Shown: positions 13,669 through 23,090 of the stretch, one piece after another
Layout of the letters: every line of letters begins with the position of its first letter
How positions within the stretch are numbered: the stretch's first letter is position 1
DNA from: Thiodubiliella sp900128405
GTDB taxonomy: Bacteria > Pseudomonadota > Gammaproteobacteria > PS1 > Pseudothioglobaceae
Length of the DNA: 64,000 nucleotides
Assembly: GCA_963682085.1 (NCBI GenBank)
Contig: OY821614.1
Location: 1,798,001 to 1,862,000 of the forward strand
Reading direction: 5' to 3'
Translations under genes and position numbers: made by a program
The notes under the pieces: model-generated
Databases searched by the model: none
Seen by the model: only the letters and a program-made list of their open reading frames with translations
What the model was told of the DNA's origin: nothing

Positions 13669-14294
13669 TGTCTATTTACTTGACATAAGGAATAAATCTT
13701 AACTTGTGAGATGTATAAAAATAGATCGTTTCGTAGTAAATAAAAAACCTTTTGTTTGAAAAATAGTGAGTATAACTATAGAGTCAAAAAAAGTTTTTTT
13801 ACTGCTGTGCAGCAGTCTTGTAAAGTACCACTTTGTGTTTTTTCAAATTTATCATTACTCTAAATGGTAAATTTATCCAATAACGCCATTTATATTAAAT
13901 AACGACACCCAGCTTGGTATTCGTTTTTTTACCAGTGCACCTAAAAATATATAGGCACTGTATGATATGGTTTTTAGTGTAAATCCAATCACTTTCCTTA
14001 TTTTGAATAAATATGAATAATCATCAAAAATCCACTTTTCACCAACTTGGTATTTTTTTTAAACCCAGTCTTAGCCTTGTTAGGACAGAGTTTAAAAAAA
14101 ACAATTTGACAAAAATTGAATTCTGCTAATCATTCATATTTATGCAAAAGTCTCAAATAAAGGGAATTCTTTGGCGTAACTTTTTAACTTAGAAAAGTGA
14201 GTGGTTATGTAAAAATATAGGGTTAAAAGACCATATTAAAGTTTTTTATTGATGAGGTATTATTTTCTGAGCTAGATGTTTTTTAAGGATTGAG
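13669..14294. other. Intergenic region behind the rRNA operon
   Basis: About 625 bp with no convincing gene on either strand. It holds one copy of the dispersed repeat (14001-14154, listed separately). Short hairpins are visible (CTGCTGTGCAGCAG at 13802-13815; AGTGCACC...AGGCACT near 13933-13958). Otherwise I see nothing. Confidence 0.6.
14001..14154 (+). repeat. Dispersed intergenic repeat, long palindromic form (copy 1)
   Basis: The left arm ATAAATATGAATAATCAT (about 14008-14024) is mirrored by the right arm ATCATTCATATTTATGCAAA (about 14129-14148). The core has CTTAGCCTTGTTAGGACAGA. It matches the copy at 19879-20019 in arms and core, and the left arm recurs at 33606, 34608 and 44503. The ends are approximate. 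Confidence 0.75.
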
Positions 14295-14927
14295 TTATTG
14301 CAAGTCTTGGCGGGTGGATTTGCGTTTAGCACGAGGGATTTTATTGTCTTTCTTTTCAATTTGTCGTTCTTTAGAAATGATTTTATCGACCGACACTAAA
14401 TCATCAACACTTTGAGCGATTTTTTTAAAGGCTTTAGGTGCTTGGATTTCAATCATTTGTTGCACAATCCATTTTGCATCAACATCAGTCATGGCTAATT
14501 TAACCTTTTCAGAGAAGTATCTTAAGAAATGATAACTAGGTTCGTTACTGGTAAAATCATAGTCAGAATAGTCTTTTGATCGCTGATTGTAGGTATTTAT
14601 GAATGATTTCCAGTGATTGCCTTCGCCAATGCGTTCGGTTTTATTTTCTTGATAGTAAAAGGCGGATTGTTTTGCTAGTTTGTTGATTAATTCTTGTCGT
14701 TGTTCGGTGTTGAGTGTTTTAAATACAAGGCGATCGATGGATTGAATAAGAAAGCATAAGTATTCAATAATAACATTAAAAACTTGTTCTTTTTCAATTA
14801 CAAAACCTTCGTTAATTAAATCTTCAAGATGATTTTTGGTGATACGCCAACAGATAAACGCCATCGCACCGCCAATATCTTCGATGGTTTTAACTTGACT
14901 TTTGTGCCATTTGCTTTTTACTCGCAT
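14295..14927 (-). CDS. Conserved hypothetical protein
   Basis: 210 residues, cytoplasmic, mostly helical, with no signal peptide. It opens MRVKSKWHKS and ends in a basic tail (KIPRAKRKSTRQDLQ). I recall similar proteins of unknown function in other proteobacteria, from the N-terminal motif and the Y.F.RYF.E.V segment, but cannot name a family. The ATG at 14927 fits the conserved N-terminus. It stands alone, convergent with the repeat behind the rRNA operon, and no partner gene hints at its role. Confidence 0.75.
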   Translation of the reverse strand: MRVKSKWHKSQVKTIEDIGGAMAFICWRITKNHLEDLINEGFVIEKEQVFNVIIEYLCFLIQSIDRLVFKTLNTEQRQELINKLAKQSAFYYQENKTERIGEGNHWKSFINTYNQRSKDYSDYDFTSNEPSYHFLRYFSEKVKLAMTDVDAKWIVQQMIEIQAPKAFKKIAQSVDDLVSVDKIISKERQIEKKDNKIPRAKRKSTRQDLQ

Positions 14928-15029
14928 AACAAGATTTTAACAAAAATTGACTTTGCTGGTATGTATAAAATATTGTTTTGTCTAAGCAAGTTCTGTAATA
15001 CATTAACACCATTTAGTATTAGTGAGTGG

Positions 15030-15317
15030 TTATTCGCAGTTGTAGTTTTTAAATGAACCAAGGTCGTTGACATTATTAAAGCCCATTTTTACCAAATAGT
15101 TTTTAGCAGTGGAAGAGCGCATACCAGTAACGCAATATAGAACAATTGCTTTGTTTTCGTCTAATATATTTTTTGCATTCATAATAGATTGTAGTGGTAA
15201 ATTGATAGCATTTGGTAATGCACCTTGAGAAAATTCATTGCTAGAGCGGACATCAACTAATTGAGCGCCATCAGCTAAGAGTTTACAAGCATCGTTGCCT
15301 GAGAATGAGTTGAACAT
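15030..15317 (-). CDS. Small rhodanese-like protein
   Basis: 95 residues, a minimal rhodanese domain: LVDVRSSNEFSQGALPNAIN, then the active-site loop CVTGMRS with an intact catalytic cysteine, then KMGFNNVNDLG. No signal peptide or membrane segment, so it should act in the cytoplasm as a persulfide carrier. It is divergent from serS with about 80 bp between them. It differs clearly from the 154-residue rhodanese at 7075, so this is not a recent duplication. Substrate unknown. Confidence 0.85.
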   Translation of the reverse strand: MFNSFSGNDACKLLADGAQLVDVRSSNEFSQGALPNAINLPLQSIMNAKNILDENKAIVLYCVTGMRSSTAKNYLVKMGFNNVNDLGSFKNYNCE

Positions 15318-15398
15318 AGTATAATTCCTTGGTAATTTTTTAAGTGAATATGAATTTATCTAATATTCTCTGTTATATAAGGATATAATTATATACTA

Positions 15399-16685
15399 AT
15401 GTTAAGTATAAAACAATTAAGAAACGATATTAAATCAATTGAACTGGCGTTGAAAAAACGCAATTTTTCTTTTGATGCTGATGCGTTGTCTGCTTTAGAG
15501 GAGCGGCGTAAAAAAAATCAAGTTGAGACGCAAGATTTACAAAATTTACGCAATACGCAGTCAAAAGCTATTGGCAAGGCAAAATCTGCTGGTGAAGATA
15601 TTAAGCTATTACTGGATGCAGTGGCCGATTTAGGTGATAAGCTTAATATGGCAAAAAGTGAATTAAAGAATATTCAGCAAAAAATTGATGCAATTGTTAT
15701 GGCAATGCCAAATCTGCCACATAAATCAGTACCAGAAGGTAATTCTGAAGATGACAATGTTGAAGTGCTAAAATGGGGCAAATCACAACAGTATGATTTT
15801 GAAGTGAAAGATCATGTTGATTTAGGTGAATTGCATGGCCTAGATTTTGAAACTGCTGCCAAAATATCGGGTGCTCGTTTTTCTGTAATGACAGGAAAAA
15901 TTGCGCGCTTACATCGTGCCTTGACTCAGTTTATGCTTGATTATCATGTTAACAATGGTTATACCGAAGCCTATGTGCCGTATTTGGTTAATACAGAGTC
16001 GCTTGTAGGTACGGGTCAATTGCCTAAATTTGAAGCGGATTTATTTAAAACAGTTTTGCATGGCGAAGAAGGTGAGGCTAAAACTTTGTATTTGATTCCC
16101 ACAGGCGAAGTGCCTATCACTAATATAATGCGTGATAAAATTGTGAAAGAAAGTGATTTGCCGATTAAGTTTGTTGGCCATACGCCAAGTTTTCGCTCTG
16201 AGGCGGGTGCTTATGGGCGTGATACTCGTGGCTTGATTCGTCAGCATCAATTTGAAAAAGTGGAAATGGTGCAGGTGGTTAAAGCACAGGATGCTTATCA
16301 AACATTGGAAGAATTGACGGCACATGCGGAGGGCGTTCTTCAGGCATTGGAGTTACCCTATCGTAAGGTTAATTTGTGTGCAGGTGATTTGGGTTTTTCA
16401 GCGGCTAAAACTTATGATTTAGAGGTGTGGTTGCCAGGACAAAATACTTATAGAGAGATTTCTTCATGCTCTTGTTTTGAGGATTTTCAGGCTAGACGCT
16501 TGCAACTTAGATGGAAAAATCTAGAAACTAATGAGACAGAATTATTGCATACTTTGAATGGTTCTGGTTTGGCAGTTGGAAGAACATTGGTGGCGGTGTT
16601 AGAAAACCACCAACAAGCCGATGGAAGTATTAAAATACCCGATGTGCTGCACAGTTATATGGGCGGCATTACTATTATTAATTAG
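15399..16685 (+). CDS. serS: Seryl-tRNA synthetase
   Basis: 428 residues, normal length. Charges tRNA-Ser. The N-terminal coiled-coil arm (about residues 25-100, binding the long variable arm of tRNA-Ser) is followed by a class II catalytic core with TGEVPITN, motif 2 (FRSEAGAYGRDTRGLIRQHQ), REISSCSCFEDFQARR and a C-terminal motif 3 (GSGLAVGRTLVAVLEN). It starts at ATG 15399 just behind TATAATTATATACTA, which contains a -10-like TATAAT. It leads into yajC 12 bp later, so serS-yajC-secD-secF may be one transcript. Confidence 0.97.
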   Translation: MLSIKQLRNDIKSIELALKKRNFSFDADALSALEERRKKNQVETQDLQNLRNTQSKAIGKAKSAGEDIKLLLDAVADLGDKLNMAKSELKNIQQKIDAIVMAMPNLPHKSVPEGNSEDDNVEVLKWGKSQQYDFEVKDHVDLGELHGLDFETAAKISGARFSVMTGKIARLHRALTQFMLDYHVNNGYTEAYVPYLVNTESLVGTGQLPKFEADLFKTVLHGEEGEAKTLYLIPTGEVPITNIMRDKIVKESDLPIKFVGHTPSFRSEAGAYGRDTRGLIRQHQFEKVEMVQVVKAQDAYQTLEELTAHAEGVLQALELPYRKVNLCAGDLGFSAAKTYDLEVWLPGQNTYREISSCSCFEDFQARRLQLRWKNLETNETELLHTLNGSGLAVGRTLVAVLENHQQADGSIKIPDVLHSYMGGITIIN

Positions 16686-16697
16686 GAGAAAAAAGCA

Positions 16698-17036
16698 ATG
16701 AATTTATTAGATTTAATTATATCCCCAGCATTTGCAGAGGGCGAAGCGTCAACGATTACAGGTTCTGGATTGGGTGATTTGGTGCCATTGGTGTTACTGT
16801 TTGTGGTTTTTTATTTTTTATTAATTAGACCACAGCAAAAGCGTGCTAAAGAACACAAGGTGTTGTTAGCGGCTTTAAAAAAAGGCGATGAAGTTGTTAC
16901 TAATGGCGGTGTAATTGGCGTAGTGAAGTCAGTGGATGAGTCTTTTGCTATGGTTGAGATTGCTAATGGTGTCATCATCAAAGTGCAAAAGCAGGGAATC
17001 AATCAAAAGATGCCTAAAGGCAGTGCAAAAATTTAA
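16698..17036 (+). CDS. yajC: Preprotein translocase accessory subunit YajC
   Basis: 112 residues. One membrane segment (about 28-47, LVPLVLLFVVFYFLLIRP) with the family signature RPQQKRAKEHK, then the YajC domain (LKKGDEVVTNGGVIGVVKSV). It joins SecD-SecF at the inner membrane to assist Sec export. A good ribosome site (AGGAG at 16684-16688) precedes the ATG. Its position directly before secD is the standard order. Confidence 0.96.
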   Translation: MNLLDLIISPAFAEGEASTITGSGLGDLVPLVLLFVVFYFLLIRPQQKRAKEHKVLLAALKKGDEVVTNGGVIGVVKSVDESFAMVEIANGVIIKVQKQGINQKMPKGSAKI

Positions 17037-17054
17037 TTTTAAGACAAAAAACTT

Positions 17055-18908
17055 ATGAATCATTATTCTAATTCAAGAAATGCACTTATTGCTTTCTTCT
17101 TACTACTTTCTATTTTGTATGCACTGCCCAATATTTTTGGCTCAGATTTGGCAGTGCAAGTGTCTAGTGCTGGAGATAAAGTTATTACTGAGAGCGATTT
17201 AGCGAAAATCACAAGTGCATTAAAAACCAAAGGCGTTAATTATAAGTCGGCTAATTTATCAAACCGTCGTATTTTGGTGCGTTTTAAAGACAATGCTAGT
17301 CAATTGTCTGCTAAAGATGTGCTTAAAGAAAAATTAGGTCGCCGCTATGTGGTCGCACTTAATCTTGCGCCTTCAGTCCCCTCATGGTTGGCTGGTTTAG
17401 GAGGTAAAGCAATGTCGCTAGGCTTAGATCTTCGTGGTGGCGTGCATTTTTTATTAGAAGTAGATATGCACTCGGTCTTGTCGATGTCAATTGATAAATA
17501 CTATAATGAATTACGCACACTATTGCGTGTTGATCGATTGTATAAAAGTATTAAAAAAGAAGGTGGGCATATTGTCATTCGCTTTAAAACCCTTGAGGCA
17601 AAGCATAAGGCGTTAAAGATAATTAAATCAGAATTGAGCGATTTGGTGGTTTCAGACACTCGCAATCAAAATTCATTAGTGGCTCAAATTAGTATGAGTG
17701 ATAGTGCACAAAAGCAGGCAAAGAATAATGCATTAAAACAAAACATTACCACACTCAGAAACCGAGTCAATGAACTGGGTGTAGCAGAGCCCATTATTCA
17801 ACAGCAAGGGTTAGAGCGAATAGTGGTGCAATTACCGGGTGTGCAAGATACAGCAAGAGCCAAAGAGATTTTAGGTGCAGTTGCCACATTAGAATTTAGG
17901 CTAGTTGATGAAGAAAATGACCCAAAAGCAGTCATGCAATCTAGTAGGTCGCCAATTGGATCAAAGCTTTATTATTTTAAAGATGACAGGCCTTTGTTGC
18001 TAAAAACCAGAGTTATTGCAACAGGTGAAAATATTACTGGAGCGGCATCAGGTATTGATTCAGAAGACAATTCACCCATGGTTAACATTACTTTGGATAG
18101 TGCAGGTGGCCGTGCAATGCTGGAGACAACTAAGAAATATTTGGGTCATCGTATGGCGGTTGTGTTTATTGAAAATAAGGTGGAAACCATTGTTAAAAAT
18201 GGTAAAACTATCAAAAATCGCACTACCACCAAAGATATTATTAATGCCGCCACCATCCAAGGGGCATTCTCAACACGATTTCGAATTACAGGCATTGACA
18301 GTGCACGAGAAGCGCATAATTTAGCGTTATTACTTAGAGCTGGTTCTCTTTCAGCACCAGTTGAGATTATCGAAGAACGCACTATTGGCCCAAGTTTAGG
18401 TGCAGATAATGTTGAAAAAGGCGTGTTAAGTGTGATTGCTGGTTTTGTGCTGGTATTAATATTTATGGCTATGCGTTACCGTGTATTTGGAATGGTGGCA
18501 AATGTTGCTTTGATGCTTAATCTGGTGATGATTGTTTCTGTGCTTTCTTTGTTGCAAGCTACATTGACCTTGCCAGGTATTGCTGGAATTGTGCTGACTG
18601 TGGGTATGGCAGTTGATGCCAATGTGTTAATTTTCGAGCGTATTAAGGAAGAGCTCGGCACTAATGGTGATATTCAAAAAGCCATTTCAAGCGGTTACGA
18701 TAAAGCAGTTTTGACAATTGCTGATGCCAACATCACTACACTGATTGCATCACTGGTTCTATTTAGTTTTGGCACGGGGCCAATTAAAGGTTTTGCCATT
18801 ACTTTATCCATTGGCATTATTACCTCAATGTTTACGGCAATTATTGTCTCTAGGGCGATTGTTAATAAGATTTATGGTGGTAAAAAAATTGAGGAGTTAT
18901 CAATATGA
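17055..18908 (+). CDS. secD: Protein translocase subunit SecD
   Basis: 617 residues, the usual length. An N-terminal membrane segment (about 10-28) is followed by the large periplasmic P1 domain carrying LGLDLRGGVHFLLEV, and then a cluster of five membrane segments from about residue 455. The signatures GLAxDAN-like MAVDANVLIFERIKEE and NITTLIASLVLFSFGTGPIK are present. With SecF it uses the proton gradient to pull exported chains through SecYEG. Its last bases overlap the secF start as ATGA, so the two are coupled. Confidence 0.97.
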   Translation: MNHYSNSRNALIAFFLLLSILYALPNIFGSDLAVQVSSAGDKVITESDLAKITSALKTKGVNYKSANLSNRRILVRFKDNASQLSAKDVLKEKLGRRYVVALNLAPSVPSWLAGLGGKAMSLGLDLRGGVHFLLEVDMHSVLSMSIDKYYNELRTLLRVDRLYKSIKKEGGHIVIRFKTLEAKHKALKIIKSELSDLVVSDTRNQNSLVAQISMSDSAQKQAKNNALKQNITTLRNRVNELGVAEPIIQQQGLERIVVQLPGVQDTARAKEILGAVATLEFRLVDEENDPKAVMQSSRSPIGSKLYYFKDDRPLLLKTRVIATGENITGAASGIDSEDNSPMVNITLDSAGGRAMLETTKKYLGHRMAVVFIENKVETIVKNGKTIKNRTTTKDIINAATIQGAFSTRFRITGIDSAREAHNLALLLRAGSLSAPVEIIEERTIGPSLGADNVEKGVLSVIAGFVLVLIFMAMRYRVFGMVANVALMLNLVMIVSVLSLLQATLTLPGIAGIVLTVGMAVDANVLIFERIKEELGTNGDIQKAISSGYDKAVLTIADANITTLIASLVLFSFGTGPIKGFAITLSIGIITSMFTAIIVSRAIVNKIYGGKKIEELSI

Positions 18909-19825
18909 AAGCGTTAAACATCCCTAAAATTGATTTTGTTAGTAAGCGTATTTATGCTATTATTGCTTCGGCAATACTAATTACAGTATCCATATTTTCA
19001 TTATCAATGAATGGCTTAAAGTTGGGAATAGACTTTACTGGCGGCACTTTACTTGAGGTTGGCTACCAGCAAGAAGTAGATTTAGCCGTTGTGCGATCCT
19101 CCCTGAGCGAAGCAAACTTTCAAAGTGCCAATGTGCAATATTTTGGCTCAACTAAAGAGATTCTCATTCGCCTTAAGTCTCAAGCAATTTCTAGCGCAAA
19201 ACTTAGTTCTAAAATTATTCATTTACTGGGTGATGGTGTAGACATTCGCCGTGTGGAATTTGTTGGCCCTAAAGTGGGTGAAGAATTAACCAATGATGGC
19301 GGTTTGGCGATGTTGTATGCACTTATTGGTATTTTAATTTATGTGGCATTTCGTTTTGAATATCGCTTTGCACTAGGTTCAATTTCAGCGCTTATTCACG
19401 ATGTAATTATTACCTTAGGTGTCTTCTCGATTTTACAAATAGAGTTTGATTTAACAGTGTTAGCGGCGATTTTAGCCGTGATTGGTTACTCGTTAAATGA
19501 CACCATTGTTGTATTTGACAGAATTCGTGAAAACTTTTTATCTACTCGGCATGTGGATTCTGAAAAAATTATCAATAACGCACTTAACCAAACGCTTTCT
19601 AGAACGATTATGACCTCAGTAACGACCTTGTTGGTATTGTTGGCATTGTTCTTTCTTGGTGGTGAGATTATTCACAGTTTTGCTACAGCCTTATTAATTG
19701 GCGTGGTGGTTGGTACTTACTCGTCTATCTATGTGGCAAGTTCAATGATTTTAATGCTAGGCATTAGTAAAGAAGATTTATTGCCATCGGAAAAAGAAGA
19801 GCAAGCTGTTGATAATCGACCTTAA
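18905..19825 (+). CDS. secF: Protein translocase subunit SecF
   Basis: 306 residues, close to family length. The N-terminal membrane segment (about 16-34) leads into the periplasmic domain with LGIDFTGGTLLEV. Five further membrane segments carry the conserved GYSLNDTIVVFDRIREN and NQTLSRTIMTSVTTLL. It is the partner of SecD; the start codon lies in the secD stop. A dispersed repeat follows the gene. Confidence 0.97.
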   Translation: MKALNIPKIDFVSKRIYAIIASAILITVSIFSLSMNGLKLGIDFTGGTLLEVGYQQEVDLAVVRSSLSEANFQSANVQYFGSTKEILIRLKSQAISSAKLSSKIIHLLGDGVDIRRVEFVGPKVGEELTNDGGLAMLYALIGILIYVAFRFEYRFALGSISALIHDVIITLGVFSILQIEFDLTVLAAILAVIGYSLNDTIVVFDRIRENFLSTRHVDSEKIINNALNQTLSRTIMTSVTTLLVLLALFFLGGEIIHSFATALLIGVVVGTYSSIYVASSMILMLGISKEDLLPSEKEEQAVDNRP

Positions 19826-20141
19826 AACGACACGGGGAAAGTAACAGCATACGACAGTAAATTTTACAGACCTTATGAGGTTTTTGTATAAATATGAATT
19901 ATCAAGAATTATTTGGTAATTTTTCAAACTCAGTTTTAGTCTTGCCAAAACAAGGTTTAAAGAAATTACCGATTTGGTAAAAGTTGAATTTTGTTAATCA
20001 TTATATTTATACAAAGGTTGTATATTATATTTCAAACTGACGCTATATTTTTCTAAGAAAAGCAACAGTGTCGTTATGAAAATAAAAAATAAATATGCAA
20101 CTGGTTTTCGTGTTTCAAAAACGAAAACTAGGTAAATAATT
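19826..20141. other. Intergenic region between convergent secF and fabB
   Basis: 316 bp without a gene. About half is a copy of the dispersed repeat (19879-20019). The pair GTTTTCG (20104-20110) and CGAAAAC (20122-20128) can form a hairpin (TGGTTTTCGTGTTTC / AAAACGAAAACTA) that may terminate one of the convergent transcripts. Confidence 0.5.
19879..20019 (+). repeat. Dispersed intergenic repeat, long palindromic form (copy 2)
   Basis: The left arm TTTGTATAAATATGAATTATCA is mirrored by TTAATCATTATATTTATACAAA at the right, so the unit can fold on itself. The core has a second hairpin, TTTAGTCTTG...CAAGGTTTAA. It resembles the copy at 14001-14154 in length and layout. Confidence 0.75.
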
Positions 20142-21359
20142 TTACTTTTTAAATTTTTCAAACACTAAGCAAGCGTTTGTGCCACCGAAACCAAAGCTAT
20201 TTGACATTACACGATTGAGTGATTGAATGGTTGTTGCTTGAACAATTGGCACGCCTTCAGCTGCTTCATCAAGATTGTTAATATTCACAGATTCTGCCAT
20301 AAAATTGTTTTGCAACATTAACAATGAGTAGATTGATTCATTCACACCTGCTGCACCTAGTGCATGACCTGAGAGTGATTTGGTTGAGCCTACATTGGGA
20401 ATGTTGCTACCAAACACTGCTTTAATGGCACCCAGTTCTTTAGCATCACCCACAGGGGTTGAAGTGCCGTGTGCATTGATATAATCAATTGGACCATTGA
20501 CAGTTGAGGTGGCTAATTGCATACAGCGTTTAGCGCCTTCGCCACTTGGTGCAACCATATCATAACCGTCTGATGTTGCACCATAGCCAGTGAGTTCAGC
20601 AAGGATGGTGGCACCTCGTGCTTCAGCGTGTTCTAACGATTCAAGCACTAATGCACCGCCGCCACCAGAAATCACAAAGCCATCTCGTTCTGTATCAAAA
20701 GCACGAGAAGCGCATTTTGGTGTTTCATTGTATTTAGAAGACAGTGCACCCATGGCATCAAATAGCATCGTCAGCGACCAATCCAGTTCCTCGCCACCAC
20801 CTGCAAATACTACATCTTGCTTACCCAGTTGGATTTGCTCCATTGCATTGCCAATACAATGCGCACTGGTTGAGCAGGCAGAACTGATGGAGTAATTAAG
20901 GCCTTTGATTTTAAACATTGTAGATAGACAAGCGGAAGTGGTAGAACCCATAGTGCGTGGCACTCGATAAGGACCAACGCGTTTAATACCTTTTTCTCTT
21001 AAAATGTCGGCAGCTTCAACTACATTTTGATTACTAGCACCACCAGACCCCATGATAAGCCCTGTGCGTGGATTAGAAACTTGGGTTTCGGTAAGTCCAG
21101 ATTGTTTAATAGCCTCATCCAGTGCAACTGCATTGTAAATAGCGGCATCCGCCATAAAGCGTTTCATTTTTCTATCAATAATTTCACTTGAGTCAACTTC
21201 GGCAACTTGACCTGAGACCTGAGACCTGAGCCCCAATTCAGCGTATTTTTCATCAAATTTAATGCCTGATTTGGCGTTTTTTAAGGATGCCAGTACTTCG
21301 TCACAATTTGCACCTAAACTGGAAACAATCCCCATACCTGTAATAACAACTCTTTGCAT
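20142..21359 (-). CDS. fabB: 3-oxoacyl-ACP synthase I (FabB)
   Basis: 405 residues, normal for KAS I. Condensing enzyme of fatty-acid synthesis, essential for unsaturated chains. The catalytic cysteine is in SSACSTSAHCIG, the two histidines in NAHGTSTPVGDA and SLSGHALGAAG, and the C-terminus has NSFGFGGTNA. It follows fabA with a one-base overlap of stop and start (TAATG), the classic fabA-fabB operon. Near the N-terminus (21209-21232) there is a short run of CTGAGAC repeats in the DNA that keeps frame. Confidence 0.97.
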   Translation of the reverse strand: MQRVVITGMGIVSSLGANCDEVLASLKNAKSGIKFDEKYAELGLRSQVSGQVAEVDSSEIIDRKMKRFMADAAIYNAVALDEAIKQSGLTETQVSNPRTGLIMGSGGASNQNVVEAADILREKGIKRVGPYRVPRTMGSTTSACLSTMFKIKGLNYSISSACSTSAHCIGNAMEQIQLGKQDVVFAGGGEELDWSLTMLFDAMGALSSKYNETPKCASRAFDTERDGFVISGGGGALVLESLEHAEARGATILAELTGYGATSDGYDMVAPSGEGAKRCMQLATSTVNGPIDYINAHGTSTPVGDAKELGAIKAVFGSNIPNVGSTKSLSGHALGAAGVNESIYSLLMLQNNFMAESVNINNLDEAAEGVPIVQATTIQSLNRVMSNSFGFGGTNACLVFEKFKK

Positions 21360-21868
21360 TAGAAATTACTCGTATTTGTAAATAAACCCACTTTTAAGCC
21401 AGTGGCCTCATAAATAATTTTACCATCAACTTCCATAGTCGCATTGCCAACTCCCATATAGAGTTTTCGTGCAATAATACGGGATAAGTCAATTTTATAA
21501 GTAACTTTTTTAGCGGTGGGGAGCACTTGACCAGTAAATTTAATATTACCCGAACCTAGCGCACGACCACGACCAGGCCCACCTAACCAGCCTAAATAAA
21601 AACCAATCAATTGCCACATGGCATCAACACCCAAACAACCGGGCATCACAGGATCTTCATTAAAATGACAATCAAAAAACCACAAATCGGGACGAATGTC
21701 AAGTTCTGCAATAATCTGACCCTTGCCATATTTACCACCATCTTGATTAATTTCTGTAATTCTATCAAGCATCAACATAGGTGGCTGAGGTAGTTGTGCA
21801 TTGCCAGAGCCGAATAATTCGCCCTTGCCACATTTAATAAGTTCCTCGTAAGAGTAAGAGTTTTGCAT
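21359..21868 (-). CDS. fabA: 3-hydroxydecanoyl-ACP dehydratase/isomerase (FabA)
   Basis: 169 residues, normal length. It dehydrates 3-hydroxydecanoyl-ACP and isomerises the product to the cis-3 enoyl form, opening the anaerobic route to unsaturated fatty acids with FabB. The hot-dog fold active site is seen in WFFDCHFNEDPVMPGCLGVDAMWQ (conserved histidine, then aspartate further on). It lies between metZ and fabB on the minus strand, 31 bp after metZ. Confidence 0.97.
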   Translation of the reverse strand: MQNSYSYEELIKCGKGELFGSGNAQLPQPPMLMLDRITEINQDGGKYGKGQIIAELDIRPDLWFFDCHFNEDPVMPGCLGVDAMWQLIGFYLGWLGGPGRGRALGSGNIKFTGQVLPTAKKVTYKIDLSRIIARKLYMGVGNATMEVDGKIIYEATGLKVGLFTNTSNF

Positions 21869-21899
21869 AGTTTTTTTATTTTCTAAAAAAGTTTTAAGA

Positions 21900-23069
21900 T
21901 TATACCAAAAGTCCCTTGCTTATATCTGCTATTAAGTCATTCGCATCTTCCAAACCTATTGAAAGTCGAATTAATCCATTAGTGATATTGGCATTTGTTT
22001 TGTCTTCATCACTCAAACGCCCGTGTGTAGTGGTCGCTGGATGGGTAATGGTAGATTTTGTATCACCTAAATTGGCGGTAATAGAGAATATTTCAGTGGC
22101 ATTAATTAATTTAAATGCTGCCACTTTTCCCCCTTTAATTTCAAACGAGACAATGCCACCAAACCCTGATTGCTGTGTTTTTGCAAGCGAGTGGTGTGGA
22201 TGAGACTTTAAGCCTAGGTAGTGTACTTTTTCTATTTGTGGTTGGTTTTCTAGCCAAGTTGCAATTTTGAGTGCATTTTCACAATGTGCTTTCATTCTCA
22301 GGCTGAGCGTATCCAAACCTTTTAATACGACCCAAGCATTAAAAGCACTCAAACTAGGGCCAGTTGCCCGAGTAAAGGCACTTATCTGTTCAATAATTTC
22401 TTGACTGCCTAATACTGCTCCCGCCAAACAACGACCTTGCCCATCAATATATTTAGTGGCTGAGTGGATGACAATATCTGCCCCTAATTTTATTGGTATT
22501 TGTAATGCTGGTGATAAAATGACATTATCCACCGCTAATAAAATATTTTTGGCTTGAGTGATTTTGCTTAACGCAGTAATATCCACTACTTCACCTAATG
22601 GATTAGAAGGCGTTTCCAATAAGAATAACTTTGTGTTGTCTTGAGTAGCATTTTCCCATTGCAATAAATCATTTAAATCAACATAACTAATCTCAATACC
22701 AAACTTACTTACGATGGTGTTGAGTAGCACAATTGAAGTGCCAAACATATTGCGTGAAGCCACAATATGGTCACCCGATTTAAGCAATGCCATAATAGTG
22801 GCAAAAATTGCAGCCATTCCCGATGCAGTCGCCACACAGGCTTGTGCCCCCTCAAGTGCAGCTAATTTTCTCTCAAAAGCATCCACTGTAGGATTGGTAA
22901 ATCGTGCATAAATATTACCCGGTTCTTCTTTAGAAAAACGATTTGCCGCTTGTTCTGCCGAGTCAAACTTAAAACTAGAGGTTAGAAAAATTGCCTCAGA
23001 ATGTTCTTGTTCATTAGTTGTTTGATAGCCTTCGCGTATTGCTTTAGTGTCAAATTGTAAGTTTTTCAT
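21900..23069 (-). CDS. metZ: O-succinylhomoserine sulfhydrylase
   Basis: 389 residues, Cys/Met-metabolism PLP enzyme. It makes homocysteine directly from O-succinylhomoserine and sulfide. The PLP lysine is in HSATKYIDGQGR, with LLETPSNPLGEVVDI and the N-terminal YARFTNPTVDAFERKLAALEG. Cystathionine gamma-synthase and O-acetylhomoserine sulfhydrylase are relatives; MetZ is preferred because the gene directly follows purF, the usual gammaproteobacterial place for metZ. Direct sulfhydrylation suits a sulfur-oxidising life style. Confidence 0.9.
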   Translation of the reverse strand: MKNLQFDTKAIREGYQTTNEQEHSEAIFLTSSFKFDSAEQAANRFSKEEPGNIYARFTNPTVDAFERKLAALEGAQACVATASGMAAIFATIMALLKSGDHIVASRNMFGTSIVLLNTIVSKFGIEISYVDLNDLLQWENATQDNTKLFLLETPSNPLGEVVDITALSKITQAKNILLAVDNVILSPALQIPIKLGADIVIHSATKYIDGQGRCLAGAVLGSQEIIEQISAFTRATGPSLSAFNAWVVLKGLDTLSLRMKAHCENALKIATWLENQPQIEKVHYLGLKSHPHHSLAKTQQSGFGGIVSFEIKGGKVAAFKLINATEIFSITANLGDTKSTITHPATTTHGRLSDEDKTNANITNGLIRLSIGLEDANDLIADISKGLLV

Positions 23070-23090
23070 AGGTAATTGCCAAAATAATAT

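Noticed and set aside
19826..20141. Riboswitch or small RNA behind secF
   Set aside because: The secondary structure there is explained by the dispersed repeat, which has copies elsewhere.
21209..21232. CTGAGAC tandem repeat in fabB as a possible phase-variable site
   Set aside because: Only about three units, the frame and protein length are normal, and the region is variable in FabB.
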